A stretch of DNA of 17,234 nt from Elusimicrobia bacterium RIFCSPLOWO2_12_FULL_59_9. GTDB taxonomy: Bacteria; Elusimicrobiota; Elusimicrobia; O2-12-FULL-59-9. The notes beneath the pieces were generated by a model. That model worked only from the letters and a program-made list of their open reading frames with translations, had not been told where the DNA came from and searched no databases. This document shows positions 7,420-13,617 of this stretch, piece after piece. The DNA lies in contig MGUX01000133.1 of NCBI GenBank assembly GCA_001800185.1, forward strand, positions 1 through 17,234, given 5' to 3'. The first letter of the stretch is position 1, and each line of letters starts with the position of its first letter. A program made the translations under genes and the position numbers.

Positions 7420-7719
7420 TTAAGCCTCCAACTTGATCGCAATCTTTTCCAAATACTTTTCCAGATCGTCATGCGGGCGGGGAATGACATGGACCGAGAC
7501 CAGCTCGCCCACCTTTTGCGCCGCCGCCGCGCCGGCTTCCACCGCCGAGCGAACCGCGCCCACTTCCCCCCGGCATAGGGTGGTGACCAAGCCGGAGCCC
7601 ACTTTTTCATAGCCGATGAGCCGCACTTTGGCGGCTTTGCCCATGGCGTCGGCGGCCTCAATCATGCCCACAAAACCCCTGGTTTCAACCATGCCTAAAG
7701 CTTCTCTCCCTTGAGCCAT
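7420..7719 (-). CDS. BMC-H hexameric shell protein (first copy)
   Basis: 99 aa, a single Pfam00936-type BMC domain of normal length for the CsoS1/PduA/EutM group. Diagnostic stretches are EALGMVETRGFVGMIEAADA, the pore region YEKVGSGLVTTLCRGEVGAV, and KVGELVSVHVIPRPHDDLEK. Hexamers of such proteins tile the shell facets, and the GSG loop lines the small central pore. A strong AAGGAG ribosome site lies about 8 nt before the ATG. It is about 75% identical by eye to the other BMC-H in this window, so the two are probably a duplication. It follows the DeoC gene by 87 nt. Confidence 0.97.
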   Translation of the reverse strand: MAQGREALGMVETRGFVGMIEAADAMGKAAKVRLIGYEKVGSGLVTTLCRGEVGAVRSAVEAGAAAAQKVGELVSVHVIPRPHDDLEKYLEKIAIKLEA

Positions 7720-7806
7720 TCGATTTTCTCCTTAATGCGGCAACGGCGTTCTTATTTTCATCCCCGCGTCCGCTCGCGTCCCTTCGACAAACACGGCCCC
7801 AACCGC

Positions 7807-8907
7807 TCAATACGCGGATTGCGATTTTTTTCCGGTGACGATCGCCACGCTGGCGGACGCGCCCACGCGGGTGGCCCCGGCTTGGACCATGGCCTCGAGG
7901 GTCGGAAGGTCCCGAATCCCTCCGGAAGCCTTGACCCCCATCAAGGGGCCGACGGTTTCCCGCATCAGGCGGATATCCTCCACCGTGGCGCCGCCCGGCC
8001 CGAAGCCCGTGGACGTTTTCACGTAATCGGCGCCGGCCTCCTTGGCCAGCTTGCAGGCGCGTATTTTCTCGTCCCGGGTCAGGTAGGACGTTTCTAAAAT
8101 GACCTTCAGAATTTTTCCGCGGGTCGCTTCCCGAACGGCGCGCATATCGTCCAAAGCCAATGCGGCGTTGCCGGATTTTATGGCGCCCACGTTGATGACC
8201 ATGTCGATTTCATCGGCGCCGTTGGCGATCGCCTCTTTGGCCTCGATGGCCTTCACGGTGGGCGTGGTGGAGCCCAGAGGAAAACCCACTACCGTGCAAA
8301 TTTTTACGCCGCTGCCCTCGAGCAGATGCGCGCACAGAGACGCGTAAGCCGGGTTGACGCAAACGGACGCGAAACAGAAGCGCCGGGCCTCCTGGCATAA
8401 TTGGCCGACCTCTTCCTGCGTGGCATGCGGCTTCAAAAGAGTATGATCGATGAGCCGGGCCACCGGCGAGCAATTTTCCAGCGGATGGCACACCGCCAGG
8501 CGATCGGCGCCCAGCCCCGCGAGATCGGCCTCCGACATTTTCCCCAAAGGGTTGCATTGGGAACAGGCTTGAGAGCGCGTATGCTCCTGATCCTCCTCCG
8601 CCCCTTTGGAACCCTTCGCGCCACCGGCGCTTTCAACTCCCAGGGGCGCGCCGCGGGTGGACTTGGGAGCCCAGCGGGGCAGCTCGGAGGAAAAAACCTT
8701 GCCGGCCGTTCCGATCGTCACCGTCGGCGGCCGCAGTTCCACCCCGCGACTCGCGCCTCGACTCGCGCCACGACTTGCGCCACCGGCGCTTCCTTCGTCC
8801 CTGAGCGCTGCGAAGGGGTCGCGGGCAGGGCCCGTTTTCAAGAGCCCCTTCTCCGCCAGGTAGCGCACGACCTCAGCCACGATCTTTCGAGTTTCATCCC
8901 CTGTCAT
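7807..8907 (-). CDS. deoC: Deoxyribose-phosphate aldolase with N-terminal encapsulation peptide and repeat-rich linker
   Basis: 366 aa, about 145 longer than ordinary DeoC. Residues 4-20 (DETRKIVAEVVRYLAEK) form an amphipathic helix typical of BMC targeting. Residues about 30-110 are a Gly/Ala/Ser linker containing two dispersed-repeat copies and three 12-bp units (GASR three times). Residues 114-141 (ACSQCNPLGKMSEADL, then GADRLAVC) form an unusual Cys-containing segment. The catalytic domain starts near 150: DHTLLKP, SVCVNP, VVGFPLG, EIDMVINVG with Asp235, the Schiff-base lysine Lys297 in YVKTSTGF, and Lys326 in GVKASGG. All catalytic residues are present. The enzyme cleaves 2-deoxyribose-5-phosphate to acetaldehyde and glyceraldehyde-3-phosphate, so this is the probable signature enzyme. 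AAGAGG precedes the ATG. Confidence 0.95.
   Translation of the reverse strand: MTGDETRKIVAEVVRYLAEKGLLKTGPARDPFAALRDEGSAGGASRGASRGASRGVELRPPTVTIGTAGKVFSSELPRWAPKSTRGAPLGVESAGGAKGSKGAEEDQEHTRSQACSQCNPLGKMSEADLAGLGADRLAVCHPLENCSPVARLIDHTLLKPHATQEEVGQLCQEARRFCFASVCVNPAYASLCAHLLEGSGVKICTVVGFPLGSTTPTVKAIEAKEAIANGADEIDMVINVGAIKSGNAALALDDMRAVREATRGKILKVILETSYLTRDEKIRACKLAKEAGADYVKTSTGFGPGGATVEDIRLMRETVGPLMGVKASGGIRDLPTLEAMVQAGATRVGASASVAIVTGKKSQSAY
8618..8652. repeat. Dispersed repeat copy 1 in the deoC linker
   Basis: Begins with GCGCCACCGGCGCTT (8618-8632), a 15-mer also present at 8777 and 11893. It contains the perfect inverted repeat GCGCC-ACC-GGCGC and encodes SAGGA in the linker. Confidence 0.8.
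8747..8819. repeat. Three 12-bp units plus dispersed repeat copy 2 in the deoC linker
   Basis: CGACTCGCGCCT, CGACTCGCGCCA and CGACTTGCGCCA (8747-8782) are three tandem 12-mers encoding GASR each. They run directly into GCGCCACCGGCGCTT (8777-8791) and CCCTGAGCGCTGCGAAGGGG (8799-8818). Confidence 0.88.
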
Positions 8908-8937
8908 AATAACCTCTTGGCCGGCGTCCCGGCGGCC

Positions 8938-9231
8938 TCAAAACTTGACGGCCTTGCCCTGATAAAAAATCGCATCCACGATTCCGCAAATCACCGTGCG
9001 CACCGGCGCTTTCTTGTCGTCCAGGATTTGCCGGGCCGAGTTCCCCTCGTCCATCACCAGCACCGTGTCGCCCGGGCCGGCGCTCATTCGCTGATCGACC
9101 GCCATGACGGCCTCTCCGATCGGACGGCCGCTCGCGGGATCGACGGGGACCGCCAAAAGCAGGCGGGCTCCAACGAGCGATCCGTGCTTGCGCGTGCCCC
9201 AAACGTTGCCGACGATCTTAGCGATAAACAT
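8938..9231 (-). CDS. BMC-P pentameric vertex protein (EutN/CcmL family), copy 1
   Basis: 97 aa, Pfam03319-type. It starts MFIAKIVGNVWGTRKHGSLV, contains LVGARLLLAVPVD and GPGDTVLVMDEGNSARQIL, and ends in a VDAIFYQGKAVKF segment. Pentamers of this family cap the vertices of the shell. The ATG lies 14 nt inside the end of the upstream BMC-P gene, with GAGGG four nt before it, so translation is coupled. It is followed 30 nt later by deoC. One of three BMC-P genes here. Confidence 0.96.
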   Translation of the reverse strand: MFIAKIVGNVWGTRKHGSLVGARLLLAVPVDPASGRPIGEAVMAVDQRMSAGPGDTVLVMDEGNSARQILDDKKAPVRTVICGIVDAIFYQGKAVKF

Positions 9232-9484
9232 GTCCCTCGATGATTCCCATAACGGCGGCGTCGATGGCGGGCAAATCGTCGAAAGCCACCGCCGCTTCGC
9301 GCGCCGCCACGTAAAAAACCTTTTCGCCGGCCCCGGCCCCCACCGCGTCCACGGCGACGAGCGGATCGCCCACGGGCTTCAAGCCGTCCCAGGAAAGCGG
9401 CTGGATCAAAAGCAACGTTTTGCCGTCTATTTGCGGGACCTGCCGGGTGCAAAACACCCGCCCGATGACATGCGCGGCTCTCAC
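9218..9484 (-). CDS. BMC-P pentameric vertex protein, copy 2 (GTG start)
   Basis: 88 aa, slightly shorter than the other two vertex proteins. The sequence starts (G/M)RAAHVIGRVFCTRQVPQID and has KTLLLIQPLSWDG, LVAVDAVGAGAGEKVFYVAA and AVMGIIEGHVYR, which fit the EutN/CcmL fold. The start is GTG, overlapping the RpiB-like stop as GTGA, with GGAGGGG just upstream. The usual SAR motif after the central strand is replaced by REAAVAF, a divergence from copies 1 and 3. It overlaps the next vertex gene by 14 nt, so the two should be translated together and may form mixed or alternative pentamers. Confidence 0.93.
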   Translation of the reverse strand: MRAAHVIGRVFCTRQVPQIDGKTLLLIQPLSWDGLKPVGDPLVAVDAVGAGAGEKVFYVAAREAAVAFDDLPAIDAAVMGIIEGHVYR

Positions 9485-9939
9485 CCCGCCCCTCCGCCAT
9501 ATTTTTTTTCTATGGCCGCCACCTTGGCCAGGCGCCTTTCGTGGCGGCCGCCCTCAAAAGCCGTCGTCAGCCATACCTTGAGCATCTCTTTGAGAGCCAG
9601 CTCTCCGCAAGTTTTGGCCCCGAGGCACAGCAGGTTGGCGTTCTCATGCCCGGCGGCGAAGCCGGCCGAGAGAACGTCATAAGCGCAAACCGCCCGCGCT
9701 CCCGCCACTTTGTTGGCCGCCAGGGCCACCGCCCCTCCGAAACCGTCCAAAAGCACGCCGCGGTCGAATTCCTTTTTGGCCACCGCCTCCGCGACCAGCA
9801 GCGCGACGTCGGGATAATCCACCGCGTCTTTGCCGTAGCAGCCGAAATCGGTCACATTGTGGCCCAAGCCCTGCAAAAATGCCTTAAGGATTTCCTTGAC
9901 CTCAAAGCCGGCGTGATCAGAACCAATGACTAGGTGCAT
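9481..9939 (-). CDS. RpiB/LacAB-family sugar-phosphate isomerase homologue with altered active site
   Basis: 152 aa, full length for RpiB. Family marks: GSDHAGFEVKE with His9, DFGCYGKDAVDYPD, ANKVAGARA, GHENANLLCLGA with His98, and FEGGRHERR. RpiB interconverts ribose-5-phosphate and ribulose-5-phosphate. In the canonical enzyme the catalytic loop reads ICGTGVG, with Cys as the base and Thr next to it. Here the loop is LLDGFGGAVAL, so the Cys position is Asp65 and the Thr position is Phe. An acidic residue could still act as base, or the substrate may differ. I see no encapsulation peptide. It starts with ATG 24 nt after the BMC-T stop and overlaps the next vertex gene by 4 nt. Use inside an SPU-type BMC is inferred from context. 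Confidence 0.88.
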   Translation of the reverse strand: MHLVIGSDHAGFEVKEILKAFLQGLGHNVTDFGCYGKDAVDYPDVALLVAEAVAKKEFDRGVLLDGFGGAVALAANKVAGARAVCAYDVLSAGFAAGHENANLLCLGAKTCGELALKEMLKVWLTTAFEGGRHERRLAKVAAIEKKYGGGAG

Positions 9940-9963
9940 ATAATCACTTGATCACTTGCCCCC

Positions 9964-10518
9964 TCATTTTGTCAAACTGCTCAACAACTGCTCGTGGGCC
10001 TCTGGGATGACGATGAAGGAGATCAGCAGCCCTGGGGGAACCGTGGCGACGCCGGCGTTGACCGCCGAGCGCACCGCGCTCACTTCGCCCGTCAAAGTCA
10101 CGATGCCTTTGCCGCCGATGCCGCCGCCGGCGCGCACCTCCACCACATGCACCCGCGCGGCCTTGGCGGCGGCGTCGGCGGCGAATATCGCCGGAGCCGC
10201 CTCTTTGGTCTCGATGACGCCCACCGCCTCCAGTCGCTCGACGCCCACCCGCTTATCGAGAGCGGGCAATATCTGCTCATGCACGTTGCGGATGATGAAA
10301 TGCGCCACAAGCGTGTCGCCCGCCGTTTGCTTTCCAATTCTCAGAGAAGACTCCACCTCGCCGGCGGTTCCCGCCACCAAGACGATGTATTTGCCGCGCG
10401 GAATCCCGGCGGCCTTCAGCAGCTTCACCTCCGCCATCTTGCACATGGCGTCGGAGGCCTCAATCCCTTTGGCGATGGACGACGTTTCGATAAAACCTAA
10501 GGCAATTTGTGCCTGCAT
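9964..10518 (-). CDS. BMC-T tandem-domain trimeric shell protein (PduT-like, no Fe-S cysteine)
   Basis: 184 aa from the ATG at 10518, which has AAGAGG about 7 nt upstream. The same frame stays open for 128 more codons, but those lie inside the dehydrogenase gene and are spurious. Two BMC domains are in tandem: residues 1-90 (ALGFIETSSIAKGIEASDAM) and about 91-184 (AVGVIETKEAAPAIFAADAA). PduT carries a 4Fe-4S cluster bound by a Cys at its trimer pore. The equivalent loop here reads KAAGIPRGKYIVLVAG and has no Cys, so an electron-conducting role is unlikely. BMC-T proteins form pseudohexameric facet tiles, often with larger gated pores. It lies 26 nt after the dehydrogenase stop. Confidence 0.94.
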   Translation of the reverse strand: MQAQIALGFIETSSIAKGIEASDAMCKMAEVKLLKAAGIPRGKYIVLVAGTAGEVESSLRIGKQTAGDTLVAHFIIRNVHEQILPALDKRVGVERLEAVGVIETKEAAPAIFAADAAAKAARVHVVEVRAGGGIGGKGIVTLTGEVSAVRSAVNAGVATVPPGLLISFIVIPEAHEQLLSSLTK

Positions 10519-10544
10519 AATATCCTCTTTTCCGGCGGCTTTTA

Positions 10545-12032
10545 TCACGCGATCCTGAAATATCCGACCAAAGAGCAATGCAGCGGCCGCACGAAGTGCG
10601 AGGCCTTGGTCATGCCGTCGCCGGTGGGCGTGCCGATGGACATGGTTGCGTAGCCTTCTCCCATTCCGAGGCCGTAGAGCGTCGGCGCGTTCTTGACGTA
10701 TATAGAACAAGCCATCCGCCGCGCCATGCGCGTCAAATGATCCACGTTCATCGAATGCATGGAGGCCGTATGGTGGTTTTCTCCCTCCGCCCAATACGCC
10801 AGCTCGATGGCGCCGTCCACGTCCGCAACCGTGGTCACCGGCAGGACGGGCATCAACTGCTCGGTCCAGATCATCGGATGCTCGGCGTCCACCTCGGCCC
10901 ACAGAACCGTCGTGGAGGGCGCGACGTTGAGCCCGATGGCGCGCGCGATCACGGCGGCGTCCTTGCCGATGAATTCCCGGTTGAGTTTTGGGTCTTTGCA
11001 GCCGCGGCCGCCTTCGATGATGACCTTTTGGGTCAATTGATCCATCTGCGCGGCGCTGAGCTCATAAGCGCGGAGGTCGCCACGCATCGCCTCCAGAAAA
11101 CGGCCGCGCGCCGCCTGGGTGACGATGACCTCTTTTTCCGCCGTGCACAAAACGCAATTGTCGAAGCCCGCGCCGGTGATGATGTCGCGGGCGCATTTGG
11201 GAAACACGGCCGTCTCATCGACCACCGCGGGCGGATTGCCGGGACCCGCGGCGATCGTCTTGCAATTTTTTCCGATCGTCATCGCCACCTTCACGATGGC
11301 CGGGCCGCCGGTCACCATGTTCAAGCGCACGCGGGGATGCGCCAAAAGCTCCCGCGTCGTCTCATGGGTGATTTTTTCCAGAGTGACGATGAGATGCGGC
11401 GGCCCGCCCGCCTGGACTATCGCCTCGTTCAAGAGCCGCATGGTCTCCACGCAGCAGCCGTAAGCCGCCGGGTGGGGAGCGAAGGCGACGGCGTTTCCCG
11501 CCGATAAAATCGATATGGAGTTGTTGATGATGGTCGAGGTAGGGTTGGTGGAAGGCGTCACCGCCCCCACGACTCCGAAGGGAGCGTACTCGACCAAGGT
11601 CAAGCCCTGATCGCCGGTATAGCAGCGCGACCTCAGGTCCTCCACGCCGGGAGTTTTGCGGCTCACCAGCAGGTTTTTCTGAATTTTGTCCTGCGTCCGG
11701 CCAAGCCCCGTCTCCTCCCGCGCCAACTTGGCCAGAGTTTCGGCGTTGCCGATCCCCGCGCGGCGCATGGACTCGATTATTTTACGGCGCGCCTCAAGCC
11801 CCATCGCCTGAAACTGCTCTTGAGAGCGCGCGGCCGCCTGCACCGCCTGGTCCACGCCGGAAAAGACGAAGGCGCCGGAGGCTGTCGGAGCGGCGCCACC
11901 GGCGCTTCCGGCGCCGAGAGCACTGCGACCGGCCGCAGAGCCGGAGACCGGCGCAGCCGGGCTTTGGGCCTCCATTCTGCGAATGACCTCCGAAACCAAA
12001 CTCGCGATATCAGACTCGCTTAATGGCGTCAT
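10545..12032 (-). CDS. CoA-acylating aldehyde dehydrogenase (PduP/EutE-like) with encapsulation peptide
   Basis: 495 aa. Residues 4-22 (LSESDIASLVSEVIRRMEA) form an amphipathic encapsulation helix. Residues about 23-53 are a Gly/Ala/Ser linker holding one dispersed-repeat copy (GSAAGRSALGAGSAGGA). The dehydrogenase domain follows: GVVGAVTPSTNPTSTIINN, NMVTGGPAIVKVA, AAGPGNPPAVVDE and the catalytic Cys296 in DNCVLCTAEKEVIV. BMC enzymes of this family oxidise acetaldehyde or propionaldehyde to the acyl-CoA with NAD+. Paired with DeoC, acetaldehyde is the expected substrate. The start codon is ATG, and a GGGAG that could serve as ribosome site lies within a hairpin at 12044-12065. No alcohol dehydrogenase is seen here to recycle the NADH. 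Confidence 0.96.
   Translation of the reverse strand: MTPLSESDIASLVSEVIRRMEAQSPAAPVSGSAAGRSALGAGSAGGAAPTASGAFVFSGVDQAVQAAARSQEQFQAMGLEARRKIIESMRRAGIGNAETLAKLAREETGLGRTQDKIQKNLLVSRKTPGVEDLRSRCYTGDQGLTLVEYAPFGVVGAVTPSTNPTSTIINNSISILSAGNAVAFAPHPAAYGCCVETMRLLNEAIVQAGGPPHLIVTLEKITHETTRELLAHPRVRLNMVTGGPAIVKVAMTIGKNCKTIAAGPGNPPAVVDETAVFPKCARDIITGAGFDNCVLCTAEKEVIVTQAARGRFLEAMRGDLRAYELSAAQMDQLTQKVIIEGGRGCKDPKLNREFIGKDAAVIARAIGLNVAPSTTVLWAEVDAEHPMIWTEQLMPVLPVTTVADVDGAIELAYWAEGENHHTASMHSMNVDHLTRMARRMACSIYVKNAPTLYGLGMGEGYATMSIGTPTGDGMTKASHFVRPLHCSLVGYFRIA
11893..11935. repeat. Dispersed repeat copy in the aldehyde dehydrogenase linker
   Basis: The 15-mer GCGCCACCGGCGCTT (11893-11907) is identical to those in deoC and is followed by GCCGAGAGCACTGCGACCGG, similar to the 79-bp repeat core. 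It lies in frame between the encapsulation helix and the catalytic domain and encodes SALGAGSAGGA. Confidence 0.85.
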
Positions 12033-12043
12033 GTTTTAATCCA

Positions 12044-12065
12044 CTCCCGGTCTCACGGCCGGGAG
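12044..12065 (-). promoter_or_regulatory. Hairpin overlapping the candidate ribosome site of the aldehyde dehydrogenase
   Basis: On the minus strand CTCCCGG, an 8-nt loop (CCGTGAGA) and CCGGGAG make a perfect 7-bp GC-rich stem. The 3' arm contains GGGAG, the best Shine-Dalgarno candidate, ending 11 nt before the ATG at 12032. The stem could therefore hide the ribosome site. No T-run follows, so a terminator is unlikely. Confidence 0.5.
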
Positions 12066-12126
12066 AAACCGAGTGAGGCGGATGCGGGCGCGCATTGGAG
12101 TGTTTCGCCGCTCCCCTCCGGACTCG

Positions 12127-12435
12127 TCAACGACCGACGAAATCCTCTCTTTTCCGGAATATAGTATTGCCGTCCTTTTCAATCGTGTCGACAATGGCGC
12201 AGATGGCGCAATCCACGGGATTGCCTTCCGTTCGCGCCGTCTGGCGCGCGCTGGAGCCCTGCACCAGCAGCACCAACTCGCCGGCGCCGGCGCCGACCAC
12301 GTCGAAGGCGACCAAGGGAGCGCCCTTGGACGCATTCTCCGTGTCCACCGGCTGCACCAGCATCAGCTTGCCGCCGACCAGTTTCTCGTCTTTGCGGGAA
12401 CAGACCACGTTGCCGACCACTCTGGCAAAAATCAT
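12127..12435 (-). CDS. BMC-P pentameric vertex protein, copy 3
   Basis: 102 aa. It begins MIFARVVGNVVCSRKDEKLV and continues GGKLMLVQPVD, then VVGAGAGELVLLVQGSSARQ and AICAIVDTIEKDG, a full EutN/CcmL-type sequence with the usual SAR motif. The C-terminal tail after residue 87 (GNTIFRKREDFVGR) is a little longer than in the other two copies. GGAGGGG precedes the ATG. It is separated by 66 nt from the preceding BMC-H and by 94 nt from the dehydrogenase that follows. Confidence 0.96.
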   Translation of the reverse strand: MIFARVVGNVVCSRKDEKLVGGKLMLVQPVDTENASKGAPLVAFDVVGAGAGELVLLVQGSSARQTARTEGNPVDCAICAIVDTIEKDGNTIFRKREDFVGR

Positions 12436-12501
12436 CGGCCCCTCCTGGAACCCGGCGTCCTTCTCCCCGGCGGCCGCCCGAAGGCGCCGCCGGCCGGGCG
12501 C

Positions 12502-12798
12502 TTACCTCTTGCGGTTGAGCGTTTCCGGCAAGGAGATCGGCATCTTGCCTTCCAAATCCGGGTGCGGCTGCGGGATGACATGCACCGCCACCAACTCGCC
12601 CACCTTTTGCGCGGAGGCCGCTCCGGCGTCGCAGCTGGCGCGGCACGCCGCCACCTCGCCGCGGAAAAGCACGGTCACCAATCCGCTGCCGACCTTCTCA
12701 TAGCCCACCACTTTCACGTTGGCCGCTTTGACGGCGGCGTCGGCCGCTTCGATGCAGGCGGTCAGGCCCCGCGTTTCGATCATTCCTAGAGCTTCCAT
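12502..12798 (-). CDS. BMC-H hexameric shell protein (second copy)
   Basis: 98 aa with a single BMC domain. Key segments are MEALGMIETRGLTACIEAAD, the pore region YEKVGSGLVTVLFRGEVAAC and QKVGELVAVHVIPQPHPDLE. The C-terminal tail (GKMPISLPETLNRKR) is basic and differs from the tail of the other BMC-H. It has one of the best ribosome sites in the window (GGAGGG, about 5 nt from the ATG), after an untranslated hairpin-rich leader of 186 nt, as expected for a highly expressed facet protein. Confidence 0.97.
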   Translation of the reverse strand: MEALGMIETRGLTACIEAADAAVKAANVKVVGYEKVGSGLVTVLFRGEVAACRASCDAGAASAQKVGELVAVHVIPQPHPDLEGKMPISLPETLNRKR

Positions 12799-12984
12799 TT
12801 TCCCTCCTCTCTGTCGCGCCCTGCGAGCCTCGCCTTCGGCTCAGTTCTCGGGTTTGAGGCCCCCCGCTTCATTGGATAGCCGCGGGGGCGCTCCCCAAGG
12901 GGCTGCCGCCCCTATGGCAGCACCGAGATTCCCCGGTGCCTGTACCCCACTAAGGTTCGGCGGGCCATGCCGCCCACCCGCATT
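12799..12984 (-). other. Untranslated hairpin-rich spacer between pduL and BMC-H
   Basis: The 186 nt have no credible coding sequence. Several potential stems follow each other: GGCGG/CCGCC near 12960-12975, CACCG/CGGTG near 12924-12945, GCTGCC/GGCAGC near 12901-12922, CCCC/GGGG near 12890-12903, and GAGCC/GGCTC at 12825-12842. No T-run follows any stem, so none is a standard terminator. The structure resembles an intergenic repeat or processing site, and it ends just before the strong BMC-H ribosome site. Confidence 0.55.
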
Positions 12985-13617
12985 TCAAACAAAATAGACC
13001 GCGTCGCCGGTCTTGAGTCCGGCGGCGTTCGCCTCATCCGTGTCGACGTGAAATTCGAGCGCGAATTTATCGCTGACGCGGCACACCACGTCCTCAAAGA
13101 CCAGTGCCCGCCCGCCGCCGGCGCCCGCCCTCACCCGCACCATCTCCTTGTCCTCGATGCCGATCGCCTGCGCCTCCCGGGGATGCAGATGCACGTGGCG
13201 CATCGCCAGGATGACGCCTTCTTTCAAATCCACCTCGCCGCGGGGGCCGATCAATTTGGCCGGCGCGGAACCCCGCAGTTGGCCGGATTCGCGCACCGGC
13301 GGAGAAATCCCTAAAACGAGGGCGTCGGCCCGGGAGAGCTCCACCTGGGTTTGGGGGCGGTAGGGGCCCACCAGGCGCACGTTTTTAAGCTGCCCCTTGG
13401 GCCCGGCCACCGTCACCGCTTCATGGCAGGCGTAATATCCCGGCTGGCGGACGTCCCGGTATTTTTTCGGCGCCGCCCCTTTGCCGAAAAGGGTCTCGAA
13501 GTGCTCCTGGGTCAGATGCAGATGCCGGTTGGAAATCCCCACAGGAATGGGGTGTTTTGACCTTTCCATCCGGGTCAATATCTTCTTGGTGATGCTCTGA
13601 GCCAAGTCCTCGCTCAA
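12985..13617 (-). CDS. pduL: PduL-type phosphotransacylase, TTG start, with encapsulation helix
   Basis: 210 aa from a TTG at 13617 that overlaps the TIM stop as TTGA and has GGGAGGGAG directly upstream. The frame is open for 92 further codons inside the TIM gene, which is spurious. The next ATG, at residue 17, would remove the N-terminal helix SEDLAQSITKKILTRM, which looks like an encapsulation peptide, so TTG is preferred. PduL marks follow: HPIPVGISNRHLHLTQEHF, ILAMRHVHLHPREAQAIG and LEFHVDTDEANAAGLKTGD, with His residues expected to bind two metal ions. The enzyme converts acyl-CoA and phosphate to acyl-phosphate and CoA and so recycles CoA in the lumen. No frame disruption is visible. 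Confidence 0.94.
   Translation of the reverse strand: MSEDLAQSITKKILTRMERSKHPIPVGISNRHLHLTQEHFETLFGKGAAPKKYRDVRQPGYYACHEAVTVAGPKGQLKNVRLVGPYRPQTQVELSRADALVLGISPPVRESGQLRGSAPAKLIGPRGEVDLKEGVILAMRHVHLHPREAQAIGIEDKEMVRVRAGAGGGRALVFEDVVCRVSDKFALEFHVDTDEANAAGLKTGDAVYFV

Noticed and set aside
7720..7806. Possible further dispersed-repeat copy or terminator between deoC and BMC-H
   Set aside because: CCCTTCGACAAACACGG slightly resembles other GC-rich bacterial repeats, but it does not match the modules in this window well, and no stem followed by a T-run is seen.
10519..10902. N-terminal extension of the BMC-T frame by 128 codons
   Set aside because: It lies within the dehydrogenase coding region in another frame and has Arg/Gly/His-rich noise composition. 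The ATG at 10518 has a good ribosome site and begins the BMC domain.
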